This document shows, one piece after another, positions 1 through 8,208 of a DNA stretch of 55,885 nt (within the stretch, counting starts at the first letter, position 1; each line of letters starts with the position of its first letter). The position numbers and the translations under genes were made by a program. Location of the stretch: positions 1-55,885 of the forward strand of contig JAGVOQ010000015.1 of NCBI GenBank assembly GCA_020052645.1, read 5' to 3'. The stretch is from Candidatus Omnitrophota bacterium. GTDB lineage: Bacteria > Omnitrophota > Gorgyraeia > Velamenicoccales > Velamenicoccaceae. Under the pieces are notes generated by a model, which was given only the letters and a program-made list of their open reading frames with translations, did no database searches and was not told where the DNA came from.

Positions 1-56
1 GAGAATAATTCTAACAACACCTTCCCGGGGGTTCCCTCTCCATAAGGCAACTTGCA
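1..56. repeat. Left copy of window-end direct repeat
   Basis: The first 38 bases are identical to the sequence starting at 55832. Similarity continues, with small substitutions and a 2-base length difference, to base 56. It contains a GAATAATTC palindrome near its start. Both copies have the same orientation. Because the copies differ slightly, they are two genomic members of a dispersed repeat and not one sequence read twice. Contig assemblies often break at such repeats. Confidence 0.75.
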
Positions 57-106
57 TTCATCCCCGGCCTAAAGGCCTTAGGAATCCTGCCGTGGGATTA
101 AAAAGT

Positions 107-1066
107 CTAAACTAACCCTGCCTTTAAAAGATCCTGAACATCGAGCATGCCGATAGGCCGGCATTTTGAATCCACAACAGGAAGCTCATCAATGCGTTTT
201 TCTTTTAAAATCCTCAAGGCTTCGCTGGCAAGGCAGTCTTTAGAAATTGTGGTCGGATTCTTTGTCATCACATCTTTGATTTTTTTCAAAACAAGCCGAT
301 CATCTTCTTCTAAGTGCCTGCGTAAATCGCCATCCGTAAATATACCTAATAATCGGCCCTTTTTATCGACGACGCTCGCGGCGCCTGCGCGAGCCGAAGT
401 AATATCAAACAGCACATCACGCACCAGTTTATTTTCCCTAACCACGGGGTTTGCTGTCCCTTTGCGCATGATATCTTCGACTTTTAAAAGCAATCTTTTT
501 CCCAAAACCCCACCGGGATGATAAAAAGCGAAATCCTGTTCTTTAAAACCTTTCTTTTCCAGGAGGCATACCGCAATAGCATCCCCCATAGCCAAGGTGA
601 CCGTCGTGCTTGCGGTCGGCGCCAACCCCAACGGGCAGGCTTCCTTTTTGACAGAAACATCCAAAACAACGTCGCTATATCTGGCCAATGTCGAATGCGT
701 GTTGCCTGTCATCGCTATCAATCGTACGCCGATTTTTTTAATAATAGGCAAAAGCCGGATCAATTCCTCCGTCTCACCGCTGTTAGAGATAGCCAGAATA
801 ATATCATCTTTGGTCACGCGCCCCAGATCGCCGTGAATAGCTTCCGCTGAATGCAAAAAAAGACTCGGAGTCCCCGTAGAAGCCATGGTCGCAGAAATCT
901 TCTCGCCGATAATACCGCCTTTACCCATGCCCGTCACGATCACGCGGCCAGAACATTTGCTTAATAATTCGATGGCGCGATCAAACTGCGCATCTATCCG
1001 TTTGGAAAGCTCCGCGATCGCTTCAGCTTCTATCTTTAAAACTTTTTTCGCCTGTTCAATAAACAT
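107..1066 (-). CDS. kdsD: Arabinose-5-phosphate isomerase (SIS + two CBS domains)
   Basis: Interconverts D-ribulose-5-phosphate and D-arabinose-5-phosphate, the first committed step of cytoplasmic KDO synthesis for LPS. The 319-residue protein has the usual KdsD length and layout: an N-terminal SIS sugar-isomerase domain at about 35-170, with SNSGETEE at 94-101 and EAIHGDLG at 75-82, then HPGG at 183-186, then paired CBS domains at about 200-318. It lies 9 bases after kdsA and follows kdsB and the heptose kinase on the same strand, so it looks like the last gene of a KDO operon. The family and context agree; CBS ligand regulation is not predictable from sequence alone. Confidence 0.95.
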   Translation of the reverse strand: MFIEQAKKVLKIEAEAIAELSKRIDAQFDRAIELLSKCSGRVIVTGMGKGGIIGEKISATMASTGTPSLFLHSAEAIHGDLGRVTKDDIILAISNSGETEELIRLLPIIKKIGVRLIAMTGNTHSTLARYSDVVLDVSVKKEACPLGLAPTASTTVTLAMGDAIAVCLLEKKGFKEQDFAFYHPGGVLGKRLLLKVEDIMRKGTANPVVRENKLVRDVLFDITSARAGAASVVDKKGRLLGIFTDGDLRRHLEEDDRLVLKKIKDVMTKNPTTISKDCLASEALRILKEKRIDELPVVDSKCRPIGMLDVQDLLKAGLV

Positions 1067-1075
1067 AATATCCGC

Positions 1076-1927
1076 CTAATCATTTTTGTTTCGTATAAGT
1101 TCATTGATTTTTTTAAGATCCTTCAAAAGTCCTTCTAGGGAGTTCATCGCGATCATATTAGGACCATCACAAGGCGCTTGATCAGGATCCTCGTGGACTT
1201 CTAAGAATATCCCGTCACAGCCAAAAGCCAACGCGGCCCTGGATAAAGCCGGCACATAGCGTCTCTCTCCGCCGCTAGAAACCCCTTTGCCCCCGGGCAG
1301 CTGAACGCTATGCGTCGCGTCAAAAACAACCGGGCAACCAAAGCTTCTCATAACCCCTAAAGATCTATAATCAACAACCAGATTGTTATAACCAAAGGAA
1401 CTGCCGCGTTCTGTTAAAATGATATTTTTATTCCCGCTCGCCTCAATCTTTTTAACCGCTTCTTCCATATTCCAAGGAGCCAAAAATTGACCCTTTTTAA
1501 CATTGACAGCCTTTTTTGTCTTAGCCGCCGCAACAAGAAGATCCGTTTGACGGCATAAAAAAGCCGGTATCTGAAGACAATCCAAAACCCCTCCAGCCTC
1601 CTCGACCTCACAAACGCTATGAACATCACAAAGCAACGGCAAACCAAATGTACTCTTTACCTTTTTTAAAATTTTTAAACCCTTGGCTAAACCCGGCCCG
1701 CGAAAAGATTTTAATGACGTCCGATTCGCCTTATCATAGCTGGATTTAAACACCAGGGGGACGCCGCAGGCAAGACTGATTTTTTTTAATTTTTCCGCAT
1801 GTCTAAGAGTGCTTGCTTCTGTTTCAATAACACAAGGACCGGCGATCAGGACAAAAGGATGCCTGCCCCCGATCACGACAGACCCTAACACCACTTCGCG
1901 AACACTTGCTTCTGATTCTTTTTTCAT
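1076..1927 (-). CDS. kdsA: 3-deoxy-D-manno-octulosonate 8-phosphate synthase, metal-type
   Basis: Condenses arabinose-5-phosphate with phosphoenolpyruvate to give KDO-8-phosphate. It has the normal family length (283 aa) and motifs: IAGPCVIE at 28-35, FKSSYDKANRTS at 60-71 and DATHSVQLPGG at 203-213. Cys32, His206, Glu243 and Asp254 match the four metal ligands known from the Aquifex-type enzyme, where the metal-free E. coli type has Asn in place of the Cys. I therefore infer a metal-dependent enzyme. The start overlaps the kdsB stop in an ATGA arrangement, which indicates translational coupling. Confidence 0.95.
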   Translation of the reverse strand: MKKESEASVREVVLGSVVIGGRHPFVLIAGPCVIETEASTLRHAEKLKKISLACGVPLVFKSSYDKANRTSLKSFRGPGLAKGLKILKKVKSTFGLPLLCDVHSVCEVEEAGGVLDCLQIPAFLCRQTDLLVAAAKTKKAVNVKKGQFLAPWNMEEAVKKIEASGNKNIILTERGSSFGYNNLVVDYRSLGVMRSFGCPVVFDATHSVQLPGGKGVSSGGERRYVPALSRAALAFGCDGIFLEVHEDPDQAPCDGPNMIAMNSLEGLLKDLKKINELIRNKND

Positions 1928-2664
1928 ACCTTTGCCTTTATCATAAGATATTGTTTCACTTTTTCCAGATCTTCGCGCGTATCAACGCCAATGGTTTCAA
2001 ATTTAGTCTCAATAACTTTTATTTCATAACCATTTTCTAATACGCGTAGCTGTTCTAACTTCTCTAAAATTTCCAGTTTTGAAGCAGACAATTTTTTATA
2101 AACAAAAAGGAAATCTTTCGTATAACCGTAGAGACCAATATGTTTATAGTGGACCCTCATTCCCGGCTCTTCCTCGCGCACGAACGGAATAGGCCAGCGC
2201 GAAAAATAAAGCGCGAATCCTTTTTTATCCGCAACCACTTTGACAACGTTAGCGTCGGGAATTTCTTCCTCATGTTCAATGCGCTTCATCAACGTCGCCA
2301 TGGTTGTCGCCGGATTATTAAGGATCGAATAAGCAACATCATCAATCATGGACGGATGGACCAGGGGTTCGTCCGCCTGAATATTCACGACTACCTTGAC
2401 ATCCAAATCCGCAACGACTTCCGCCAAACGTTCCGTGCCGCTGGTGTGCGCCTTGGCCGTCATGACCGCTTTACCGCCAAAATCCGATACCACCTTATAA
2501 ATACGCTCATCATCGCAAGCGACAACAAGATCATTCAAAGATTTAGCCTTCAAGGCACTTTCCCACACATGCTGGATCATGGGCTTGCCTAAAATATCAG
2601 CCAAGACCTTCCCTTCAAACCGTACCGATGCATAACGCGCCGGGATGATGCCAACAACATCCAT
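1924..2664 (-). CDS. kdsB: CMP-KDO synthetase
   Basis: Activates KDO with CTP to form CMP-KDO, the donor used by WaaA, which is encoded in the same window at 16.3-17.5 kb. The 246-residue protein begins with the characteristic IIPARYASVRFEGK loop and contains NIQADEPLV around residue 95, both typical of the cytidylyltransferase fold. Length fits the family (about 245-250 aa). It sits 18 bases downstream of the heptose kinase gene and overlaps kdsA by 4 bases, so the three genes are probably co-transcribed. Confidence 0.95.
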   Translation of the reverse strand: MDVVGIIPARYASVRFEGKVLADILGKPMIQHVWESALKAKSLNDLVVACDDERIYKVVSDFGGKAVMTAKAHTSGTERLAEVVADLDVKVVVNIQADEPLVHPSMIDDVAYSILNNPATTMATLMKRIEHEEEIPDANVVKVVADKKGFALYFSRWPIPFVREEEPGMRVHYKHIGLYGYTKDFLFVYKKLSASKLEILEKLEQLRVLENGYEIKVIETKFETIGVDTREDLEKVKQYLMIKAKV

Positions 2665-2682
2665 GCTTTAAAACCTTTCGTT

Positions 2683-3693
2683 TTATTTGGAATTCTTCAA
2701 ACGGCCTTTAGTGCGATTGAAACCATCTAGAATCTCTTCTTTTGTCACTACGGCCACGCCGACCTTACCCACCACAATACCGGCCGCGATATTAGAAAGC
2801 TCTGCAGCCTCTTTCATGGGAAGGCCGCAGGAAAGCGCCAACGTAAAGACAGAAATAACCGTATCTCCGGCGCCAGAAACATCAAAAACCTCCTGAGCCA
2901 CTGTAGGAATATGGACAACCGGATGACCTTCCTCAAAGACCTTCATCCCTTTATCTCCCAAAGTCACCACAACAGCCCCGCAATGAAGCTTTTTCAAAAG
3001 CTTCCAGCCCGCGCGATCAACATCGGCGTCGCTTGTAATTTTTATTCCTGAGCCGGCAGAAGCCTCTTTTTCATTTGGGGTCATGGCAGTCACACCTTTA
3101 TAATACGAAAAATGTTCAACCTTAGGGTCAACAGTGATTATTTTTTTATGCTTTCTAGCTAAAGAAAGAATGGATTTTAAAAGTTGCGGGCTGATCATTC
3201 CTTTGCCGTAATCTTCAATAATAAGAGCGTCGATATCATCCAGTTTTTGCCGAATCAACTCAGTAACTTTTTTAACATCTTCCTTTGATAACGGCGCGAC
3301 ATGCTCCCAATCCACGCGGACCATTTGCTGATGAGCAGCAATAATGCGTGTTTTGACCGTCGTAGGCCGAAGCGTATCCACCACGACAGGCGTGCAGTCA
3401 ATACCTCTCTCGCGAAGTTTATCCATCAGGATATTCCCATTTTTATCATCTCCTACAACGCCGCAGAGAGAAACATGCGCCCCTAAAGAAGCAATATTGT
3501 TAGCCACATTGGAAGCACCTCCGGGCATAAACGATTGCGATTGAGCCCAAACAACAGGCACAGGCGCTTCCGGAGAAATACGATCAGCCTTGCCCCAGAT
3601 GAATTCGTCTAAAATCAAATCACCAACGACTAAAATCCTAGCATGCGAAAAACGCGAAAGTATTTTTTTCACCACGTCTGTCTTTAATCTCAT
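2683..3693 (-). CDS. rfaE: D-glycero-D-manno-heptose-7-phosphate kinase (PfkB family)
   Basis: Phosphorylates heptose-7-phosphate at C1 on the route to ADP-heptose for inner-core LPS. The 336-residue protein is PfkB-like: VVGDLILDEF near residue 22, substrate-loop PGGASNVANN near 57, and the C-terminal anion-hole and catalytic motif VSGAGDTV near 273. It corresponds to the kinase half of E. coli HldE. No nucleotidyltransferase half follows, so HldC or another adenylyltransferase must be encoded elsewhere. The start overlaps the upstream gene's stop (ATGA). The KDO neighbours support the heptose role over a generic sugar kinase. Confidence 0.88.
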   Translation of the reverse strand: MRLKTDVVKKILSRFSHARILVVGDLILDEFIWGKADRISPEAPVPVVWAQSQSFMPGGASNVANNIASLGAHVSLCGVVGDDKNGNILMDKLRERGIDCTPVVVDTLRPTTVKTRIIAAHQQMVRVDWEHVAPLSKEDVKKVTELIRQKLDDIDALIIEDYGKGMISPQLLKSILSLARKHKKIITVDPKVEHFSYYKGVTAMTPNEKEASAGSGIKITSDADVDRAGWKLLKKLHCGAVVVTLGDKGMKVFEEGHPVVHIPTVAQEVFDVSGAGDTVISVFTLALSCGLPMKEAAELSNIAAGIVVGKVGVAVVTKEEILDGFNRTKGRLKNSK

Positions 3694-4622
3694 CTACTTA
3701 TTCTCTCCTTCAATGCCTGCACTAATAAAGGCAACATAATCTCATGATGCCCGACAATATAAAATCCACGTCCTGACTTTTGAACAGGCCGCGTGACGAT
3801 ATTCTGATAAGGCCGATAATGAAAATTCATGTCGAAATTCACTGTCGTGAAATTTTTTACGTTTTTCGTAAGATTACGGGCTACACTTAAGGCTTTTAAA
3901 AAGACTTCCGGCAAGACAACCGCTGAACCGATGTTAATAACAACACCGCCATCATTCAATTGTGCCACCTCCTGGGTCAATCGCCTGAAATCCCGAAGAG
4001 AAGCCTCGCCCGTATCCGAGCCGCTGAAAGAAAGATGCTGATGAATGATATCCGTGCCAATGGCCACATGCACCGTTAAAGGAATCTTTTTTTCAACGCA
4101 GGCACGCGCGATGCTTAAATCTCTATATTTTAATTTTTTTTCTGCGATCTTTAAACCAACGGATGCACCAAACCCCAGACCGAGACGGACTCCTTGGTGG
4201 ACAGCGCCATTGATAAAATCAGCTGTTTCGCGGACCATCCCAAAACTCCCATCCTCAAGGGCTTCTGCCACATCTTCAGAGGTCGACCCACAATAAGCTA
4301 TCTCAAAATCATGGATAACGCCTGCCCCATTCAAAGAAACCGACGTAATGATATTCGCTTTAATAAGATCGATGACCAGCGGCGAAAGGCCACACTTGAT
4401 CACGTGGGCCCCCATCATGAGCATGATGGGTTTCTTTTTGGACCGCGCCAAAGAAATAGCTTCTACTACGTCCTTCAACTCTTTGGCTTTTAAAATTTCA
4501 GGCAGGCTTTTAAAAAAATCCTTAAAAGAAGCGCCGCGCGGCAACGTCTTAGCAAACAAAGCCTTATTGATCTTGCTTTTTCTTTTGTTTATAGATACTG
4601 TTTTAAGTTTCGTTAAATCCAT
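3690..4622 (-). CDS. Deoxyhypusine-synthase-like protein of unknown role in LPS operon
   Basis: A 310-residue cytoplasmic protein with no signal or membrane segment. The stretch from LMMGAHVIKCGLSPLVIDL to NGAGVIHDFEIA resembles the NAD-binding core of deoxyhypusine synthase, but I cannot find that enzyme's catalytic lysine motif. A true hypusine role is also unlikely in bacteria. It is coupled by overlapping stop and start codons to the heptose kinase, which suggests a function in sugar or envelope metabolism. I chose the ATG at 4622 over an in-frame GTG 12 bases upstream; neither has a strong Shine-Dalgarno. The family assignment is tentative and the function unknown. Confidence 0.6.
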   Translation of the reverse strand: MDLTKLKTVSINKRKSKINKALFAKTLPRGASFKDFFKSLPEILKAKELKDVVEAISLARSKKKPIMLMMGAHVIKCGLSPLVIDLIKANIITSVSLNGAGVIHDFEIAYCGSTSEDVAEALEDGSFGMVRETADFINGAVHQGVRLGLGFGASVGLKIAEKKLKYRDLSIARACVEKKIPLTVHVAIGTDIIHQHLSFSGSDTGEASLRDFRRLTQEVAQLNDGGVVINIGSAVVLPEVFLKALSVARNLTKNVKNFTTVNFDMNFHYRPYQNIVTRPVQKSGRGFYIVGHHEIMLPLLVQALKERISR

Positions 4623-4703
4623 TGATTTTGCCACTAGCAGGTTTTTATTCTCTACTCATTTCCTTAAAAGGATGGGAAAAAGTGTCCTATCTGGACTACA
4701 AAA

Positions 4704-4798
4704 TAAGTCCCTTCCTTTATTTGGAACCAGGAAGGACTATCCTTTTTGGATAAGTCCCTTCCTTTATTTGGAACCAGGAAGGACTATCCCTTCTGGAT
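4704..4798. repeat. Two tandem copies of 47-bp two-hairpin repeat (family P)
   Basis: Units start at 4704 and 4751, exactly 47 bp apart. Each unit holds hairpin 1, with arms AGTCC-c-TTCCT and AGGAAGGACT around a loop containing GGAA, and hairpin 2, ATCC-(5 nt)-GGAT. A partial, degraded copy may precede it at 4682-4700. The same unit occurs at 5779-6013 and 45288-45545. The array lies between two co-directional minus-strand genes. Confidence 0.85.
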
Positions 4799-4860
4799 CA
4801 ATCCCGAAATCTGCGTAGAAAATATTAGACGCGAAGCGTCATAAAATTTTCAAGCGTTTA
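4799..4860. repeat. Long-stem hairpin repeat (family Q, diverged copy)
   Basis: Follows the 47-bp array directly. It contains a stem of GAAAATATTA against TAAAATTTTC capped by a GACGC-gaa-GCGTC tip, and ends in CAAGCGTTTAGGC. Two closer relatives at 45338-45403 and 45591-45656 also follow 47-bp units or their remnants and share the ending. The pairing of the upper stem is kept here although the sequence differs. Confidence 0.6.
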
Positions 4861-4866
4861 GGCTTG

Positions 4867-5169
4867 TTAGCTGCGATATTCTTTATGTGCCAGAAATCCA
4901 TTCTTAAAATACAGGACAGGTTGCGGCTCCCCGTCATAGACCCAGACTTCTTCATAGTTTTTGCCGCCGAACGATACATCCTCGCTGCGGCTCTTAGGGA
5001 TACCAATAGCAGCCTGAACTTCTTTTTTCGACATGCCAAGTTCAGCCTTTGTAAAAATACAATAATTTTTCACATTTGTAAAATCGCTGGACGTGCCCGT
5101 TCTACAAACTGCGGCGCAGCCAACTGAAAAAACCAGCAAGAGAAAAATTATCAACAGCCTGAATTTCAT
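4867..5169 (-). CDS. Small outer-membrane-type lipoprotein, SmpA/BamE-like
   Basis: A 100-residue protein with a lipoprotein signal: charged start, hydrophobic segment at about 4-16 and lipobox FSVGC with Cys18 as the expected lipidation site. The mature part contains GMSKKEVQAAIGIPK followed by a tyrosine/tryptophan-rich EEVWVYDG. This layout is typical of the SmpA/OmlA (BamE) fold, a small lipoprotein linked to outer-membrane protein assembly. Homology is weak at this length, so a specific BamE role is not claimed. The Shine-Dalgarno is modest (GGGG upstream of ATG). Confidence 0.65.
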   Translation of the reverse strand: MKFRLLIIFLLLVFSVGCAAVCRTGTSSDFTNVKNYCIFTKAELGMSKKEVQAAIGIPKSRSEDVSFGGKNYEEVWVYDGEPQPVLYFKNGFLAHKEYRS

Positions 5170-5309
5170 GAAGAACCCCTTTTTTGCATATCAACCGACA
5201 TAAAAAAACGTTCATAACTCAATAGATCATAAAAAAACATAGGGACCGTATGCTTTAAATTCAAAGGTTCCCTTAAAACATTCGAAAAAAATTCTTACCC
5301 CAACCGAAC

Positions 5310-5525
5310 TTACTGCGCTTTTTCAGTGACTACGGCCGTAGCGGCTGTTTCGCGAATAGACCTTAAGATCTTCGCAAGTTTTTCAGATTCAGTTTTATAG
5401 ATATCCACCTGTCCCTGAAGCACTGTAATCTCTGCGCGATACTTACGCGCTCCGGATGAATAAGAAATAAAGCAACCCACCAATAATAGAACAATGAACA
5501 AAAGCGTTGTTAAAGTTGTCTTCAT
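5310..5525 (-). CDS. Small membrane-anchored coiled-coil protein
   Basis: 71 residues. The hydrophobic N-terminus (about 7-22) ends in LLVGC, so it could be a lipoprotein with Cys18 or simply a membrane anchor. The rest (about 28-65) is charged and heptad-like, consistent with a short coiled coil. It starts 11 bases after the next small gene, which encodes a protein of similar layout; the pair may be related or act together. I do not recognise a family. Confidence 0.55.
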   Translation of the reverse strand: MKTTLTTLLFIVLLLVGCFISYSSGARKYRAEITVLQGQVDIYKTESEKLAKILRSIRETAATAVVTEKAQ

Positions 5526-5536
5526 TCTCTTTCTCC

Positions 5537-5755
5537 CTATTGAATTTGGCCTTGAACTTTCATCAATTGCTGTTTGATGCCCTTGAGAACAGCCGTATAC
5601 TCAGCGATCGTTTCGCTGTTCTGCTTATTCAATTTTTTCAACTTAGTCGCTTCTTTTTGATACGTAACGGTCGCCACGCTAAAAGAAATAGCTGTTACGA
5701 CAGCCAACAATGTTACGGATAAACCTACGATGGCGCTGATCTTTTTATCCTTCAT
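5537..5755 (-). CDS. Small membrane-anchored coiled-coil protein
   Basis: About 72 residues: short basic N-terminus, one transmembrane segment (about 8-29) and a Lys/Gln-rich coiled coil to the C-terminus. There are two consecutive ATG codons. The strong Shine-Dalgarno AAAGGAGG is only 2 bases from the first and 5 from the second, so I place the start at the second (5755). It pairs with the similar small gene downstream. Function is unknown; a periplasmic or envelope scaffold is only a guess. Confidence 0.55.
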   Translation of the reverse strand: MKDKKISAIVGLSVTLLAVVTAISFSVATVTYQKEATKLKKLNKQNSETIAEYTAVLKGIKQQLMKVQGQIQ

Positions 5756-5778
5756 CATCCCCTCCTTTTGTAGAACTG

Positions 5779-6013
5779 TTAGTCCCTTCCTTTATGCGGA
5801 TCCAGTAAGGACTATCCTTTTTGGATTATGCCCTTCCTCTATGAGGAATTAGTAAGGCATACACTTCCTGTGTTAGTCCCTTCCTCTATTTGGAATCAGG
5901 AAGGACTATCCTTTCTGGATTAGTCCCTTCCTTTATGCGGATCCAGTAAGGACTATCCTTTTTGGATTATGCCCTTCCTCTATTCGGAACCAGGAAGGAC
6001 TATCCTTTCTGGA
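5779..6013. repeat. Five tandem copies of 47-bp two-hairpin repeat (family P)
   Basis: Units start at 5779, 5826, 5873, 5920 and 5967, an exact 47-bp period with no spacers. Unit 2 has changed both stems in a compensated way: hairpin 1 is ATGCC/GGCAT instead of AGTCC/GGACT, and hairpin 2 is ACAC/GTGT instead of ATCC/GGAT. Unit 5 is a mismatch hybrid, with an ATGCC left arm and a GGACT right arm. The array fills most of the 386-base gap between the glycosyltransferase and small-protein genes; the rest (6014-6144) shows nothing I recognise. Confidence 0.9.
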
Positions 6014-6144
6014 TTAGGCCTACCTCGCAATAACGCACAAAACCAATTCAGGCCTTTCCCCCTATGAGTCAAACACCACAACTTACCTATTTTAATAGAA
6101 AAAGCCTTAAGACACTACATTTATTTTCTTCTTTTTTAAAATCT

Positions 6145-8208
6145 TTATGACAAAAGACGAACAGCTGCTTCTAAGACTTCCTCTACCGTAATCGCCTCCA
6201 GACACTTAAAATGATTGCAACACGCATGCGCCAAACACGGGGCACAATCCGTCTTATGGAATAAAGCCACATCACGAAGCCCTAGAGGCCCCCAACGCTT
6301 AGGACCCAGGCCGGGTTGGTTTCTTCCAAAGATAGAAATCACCGGTGTCCCGACACCCACGGCGATATGCACAGGACCAGAATCATTAGAAATAAGTAAA
6401 GCGCACCTTTTAAAAAAACTCGCCAGCTCGCTTAAACCAAAACGTCCGGATAAATCAATGACGCTGCTCACAGTACGACTCAATACATCTCTAATGATAT
6501 CCTGATGAAACCTATCACCCACCAGAACAACTTTAACATGATGCGCAGCCAGGCGATCCGCCACCTGTGCAAATTTTTCAGACGGCCATAACCGCGACAC
6601 GCAACTGGCAGAAGGATTTAAAGCCACAATCCGGTCGCGCGAAGATAGGCCAACCTCTTCCAACAATGCCTCAACAAACTGCTCTGAAGTTTCTTTGATT
6701 GGCATATAAACCTCACGGACAACTTCCTCGATACCTAAGGGTTTCAGTAAATCAAAGTTATATTCGAACTCATGTCGCGATCCCTCCTGTTTCGTGTGAT
6801 GGATCGCTTTAGTCAAAAGAAAAGGAACCCTCCAATCATAGCCGATGCGCTCCCGGATACGGGCTAAAAACATAAGAAAATGAATGCGCGCCGTCGGATA
6901 AAAAATAAGAACAACATCAAAATTTTCTCTTTTTAAAAACTGGCTGAATTTAAGCGTTGAAAAAAAACCATTATATTTCTCTTTATCAAAAATAATAACG
7001 CGATCCAGATAAGGGTTGCCATCCACGCATTCACGCGTATAGGAAGACACCATCATGGCGATATAACTGGACGGATAATTATCACGAAGACTTTTTAAAA
7101 CAGGAGTGGTCAACAAAACATCTCCGATGCGGTCCGTACGCACAACGAGGATTCGCCGGTAATGGCCCTGGACCGGGCGCCTTCCTTGTCCATAACTTTC
7201 AAGGATCAAACGCACAGCCAAAAGAACATCATAGGGACGGATTGTTGCGATGCATAAGGGAACGTCATTTTTATGACGGCATTCCGCCTGAGCGCACGGC
7301 GCGCATAAAACATTTTTTCTCACCAAAATCCCCTGCCTCGACCAAGGGCCATAACGATGGTAATCCGACGGCCCATAGATACCAACCACAGGCTTATTCA
7401 GGTAGCTGGCGATTTGCAGAATCCCACTGTCATTACAAACAACAAGCTTGGAACGAAAAACAAGGCTTGCAAGTTGTCCAAAAGACGTCTGGCCTGAAAA
7501 ATCAAAAACTTTATCGTCCTGAATGAGCTTTAAAATTTCGTTAAAATAAGACTGTTCACTTTTTTCTCCGATAAGAAGTACGCAAAAACCATACTTTTGT
7601 CGAATAGATTTAATGACTTGCACATACCCTTCCTGAGTCCATCGCTTCAACGCGCTGCGCGCCCCAGGAACGATCAAAACAAATTCTTCGTTATCTTTTA
7701 CCCCAACGCGTCTCAAAAGTTTATCCACGTCATCTTCGTCACGCGCAGAAATAAAAGAGACATCTCGATGGGCGTAGATCGCGTTAAATTCAATCTCGTC
7801 CACTCCGCGGCCTTTTAAAGCAAAGATCGCCTTTAAAAGATGCTGAACGCTCGCATGGCGCGCCCAGGAGGGATATTTTATCCAAGCAGGATTCTTATAA
7901 CGCGCCGGCAATGACCAGCGGTAAAAAGTATTTTTTAAATCTACGACAACATCAAATTGTTCGGATTTTAACCTAAAAAATAATTCCCTTTTTTCTTTTA
8001 TCGAAGAGCTCTTGTCAAAAATGAGCCATTGATCAACTTTGGGGTGATTTTCAAAAATACATTTAGTGCGGGGCGCAGCCAAAACCGTTATTCTTGCATC
8101 AGGACATTCGCGCCTTAAATAATCAAAAGAAGGCATTGCCATTATGGCATCGCCGAGATTGCTTAAAGTAATATAAAGGATTTTTTCTATACGGCCTTTT
8201 TTAACCAT
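6145..8208 (-). CDS. Tandem fusion of two GT9 heptosyltransferase-like domains
   Basis: 687 residues, twice the usual length. The N-terminal domain (about 8-340) starts with ILYITLSNLGDAIMAMPS; the second (about 351-687) starts with ILVVRTDRIGDVLLTTP, the nucleotide-sugar-binding start of GT9 enzymes such as WaaC/WaaF. Both have the donor-site motif (CNDSG near 258; SNDSGPVH in the second) and a cysteine cluster near the end, of form C-x2-C-x4-C-x5/8-C. They probably add heptose to LPS core on the cytoplasmic face. The gene overlaps the next heptosyltransferase by 22 bases. I see no internal stop or frameshift, so the fusion looks genuine. Confidence 0.88.
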   Translation of the reverse strand: MVKKGRIEKILYITLSNLGDAIMAMPSFDYLRRECPDARITVLAAPRTKCIFENHPKVDQWLIFDKSSSIKEKRELFFRLKSEQFDVVVDLKNTFYRWSLPARYKNPAWIKYPSWARHASVQHLLKAIFALKGRGVDEIEFNAIYAHRDVSFISARDEDDVDKLLRRVGVKDNEEFVLIVPGARSALKRWTQEGYVQVIKSIRQKYGFCVLLIGEKSEQSYFNEILKLIQDDKVFDFSGQTSFGQLASLVFRSKLVVCNDSGILQIASYLNKPVVGIYGPSDYHRYGPWSRQGILVRKNVLCAPCAQAECRHKNDVPLCIATIRPYDVLLAVRLILESYGQGRRPVQGHYRRILVVRTDRIGDVLLTTPVLKSLRDNYPSSYIAMMVSSYTRECVDGNPYLDRVIIFDKEKYNGFFSTLKFSQFLKRENFDVVLIFYPTARIHFLMFLARIRERIGYDWRVPFLLTKAIHHTKQEGSRHEFEYNFDLLKPLGIEEVVREVYMPIKETSEQFVEALLEEVGLSSRDRIVALNPSASCVSRLWPSEKFAQVADRLAAHHVKVVLVGDRFHQDIIRDVLSRTVSSVIDLSGRFGLSELASFFKRCALLISNDSGPVHIAVGVGTPVISIFGRNQPGLGPKRWGPLGLRDVALFHKTDCAPCLAHACCNHFKCLEAITVEEVLEAAVRLLS

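Noticed and set aside
5779-6013. CRISPR array, because of regular 47-bp repeats
   Set aside because: The repeats touch each other without unique spacers, and there are no cas genes in the window.
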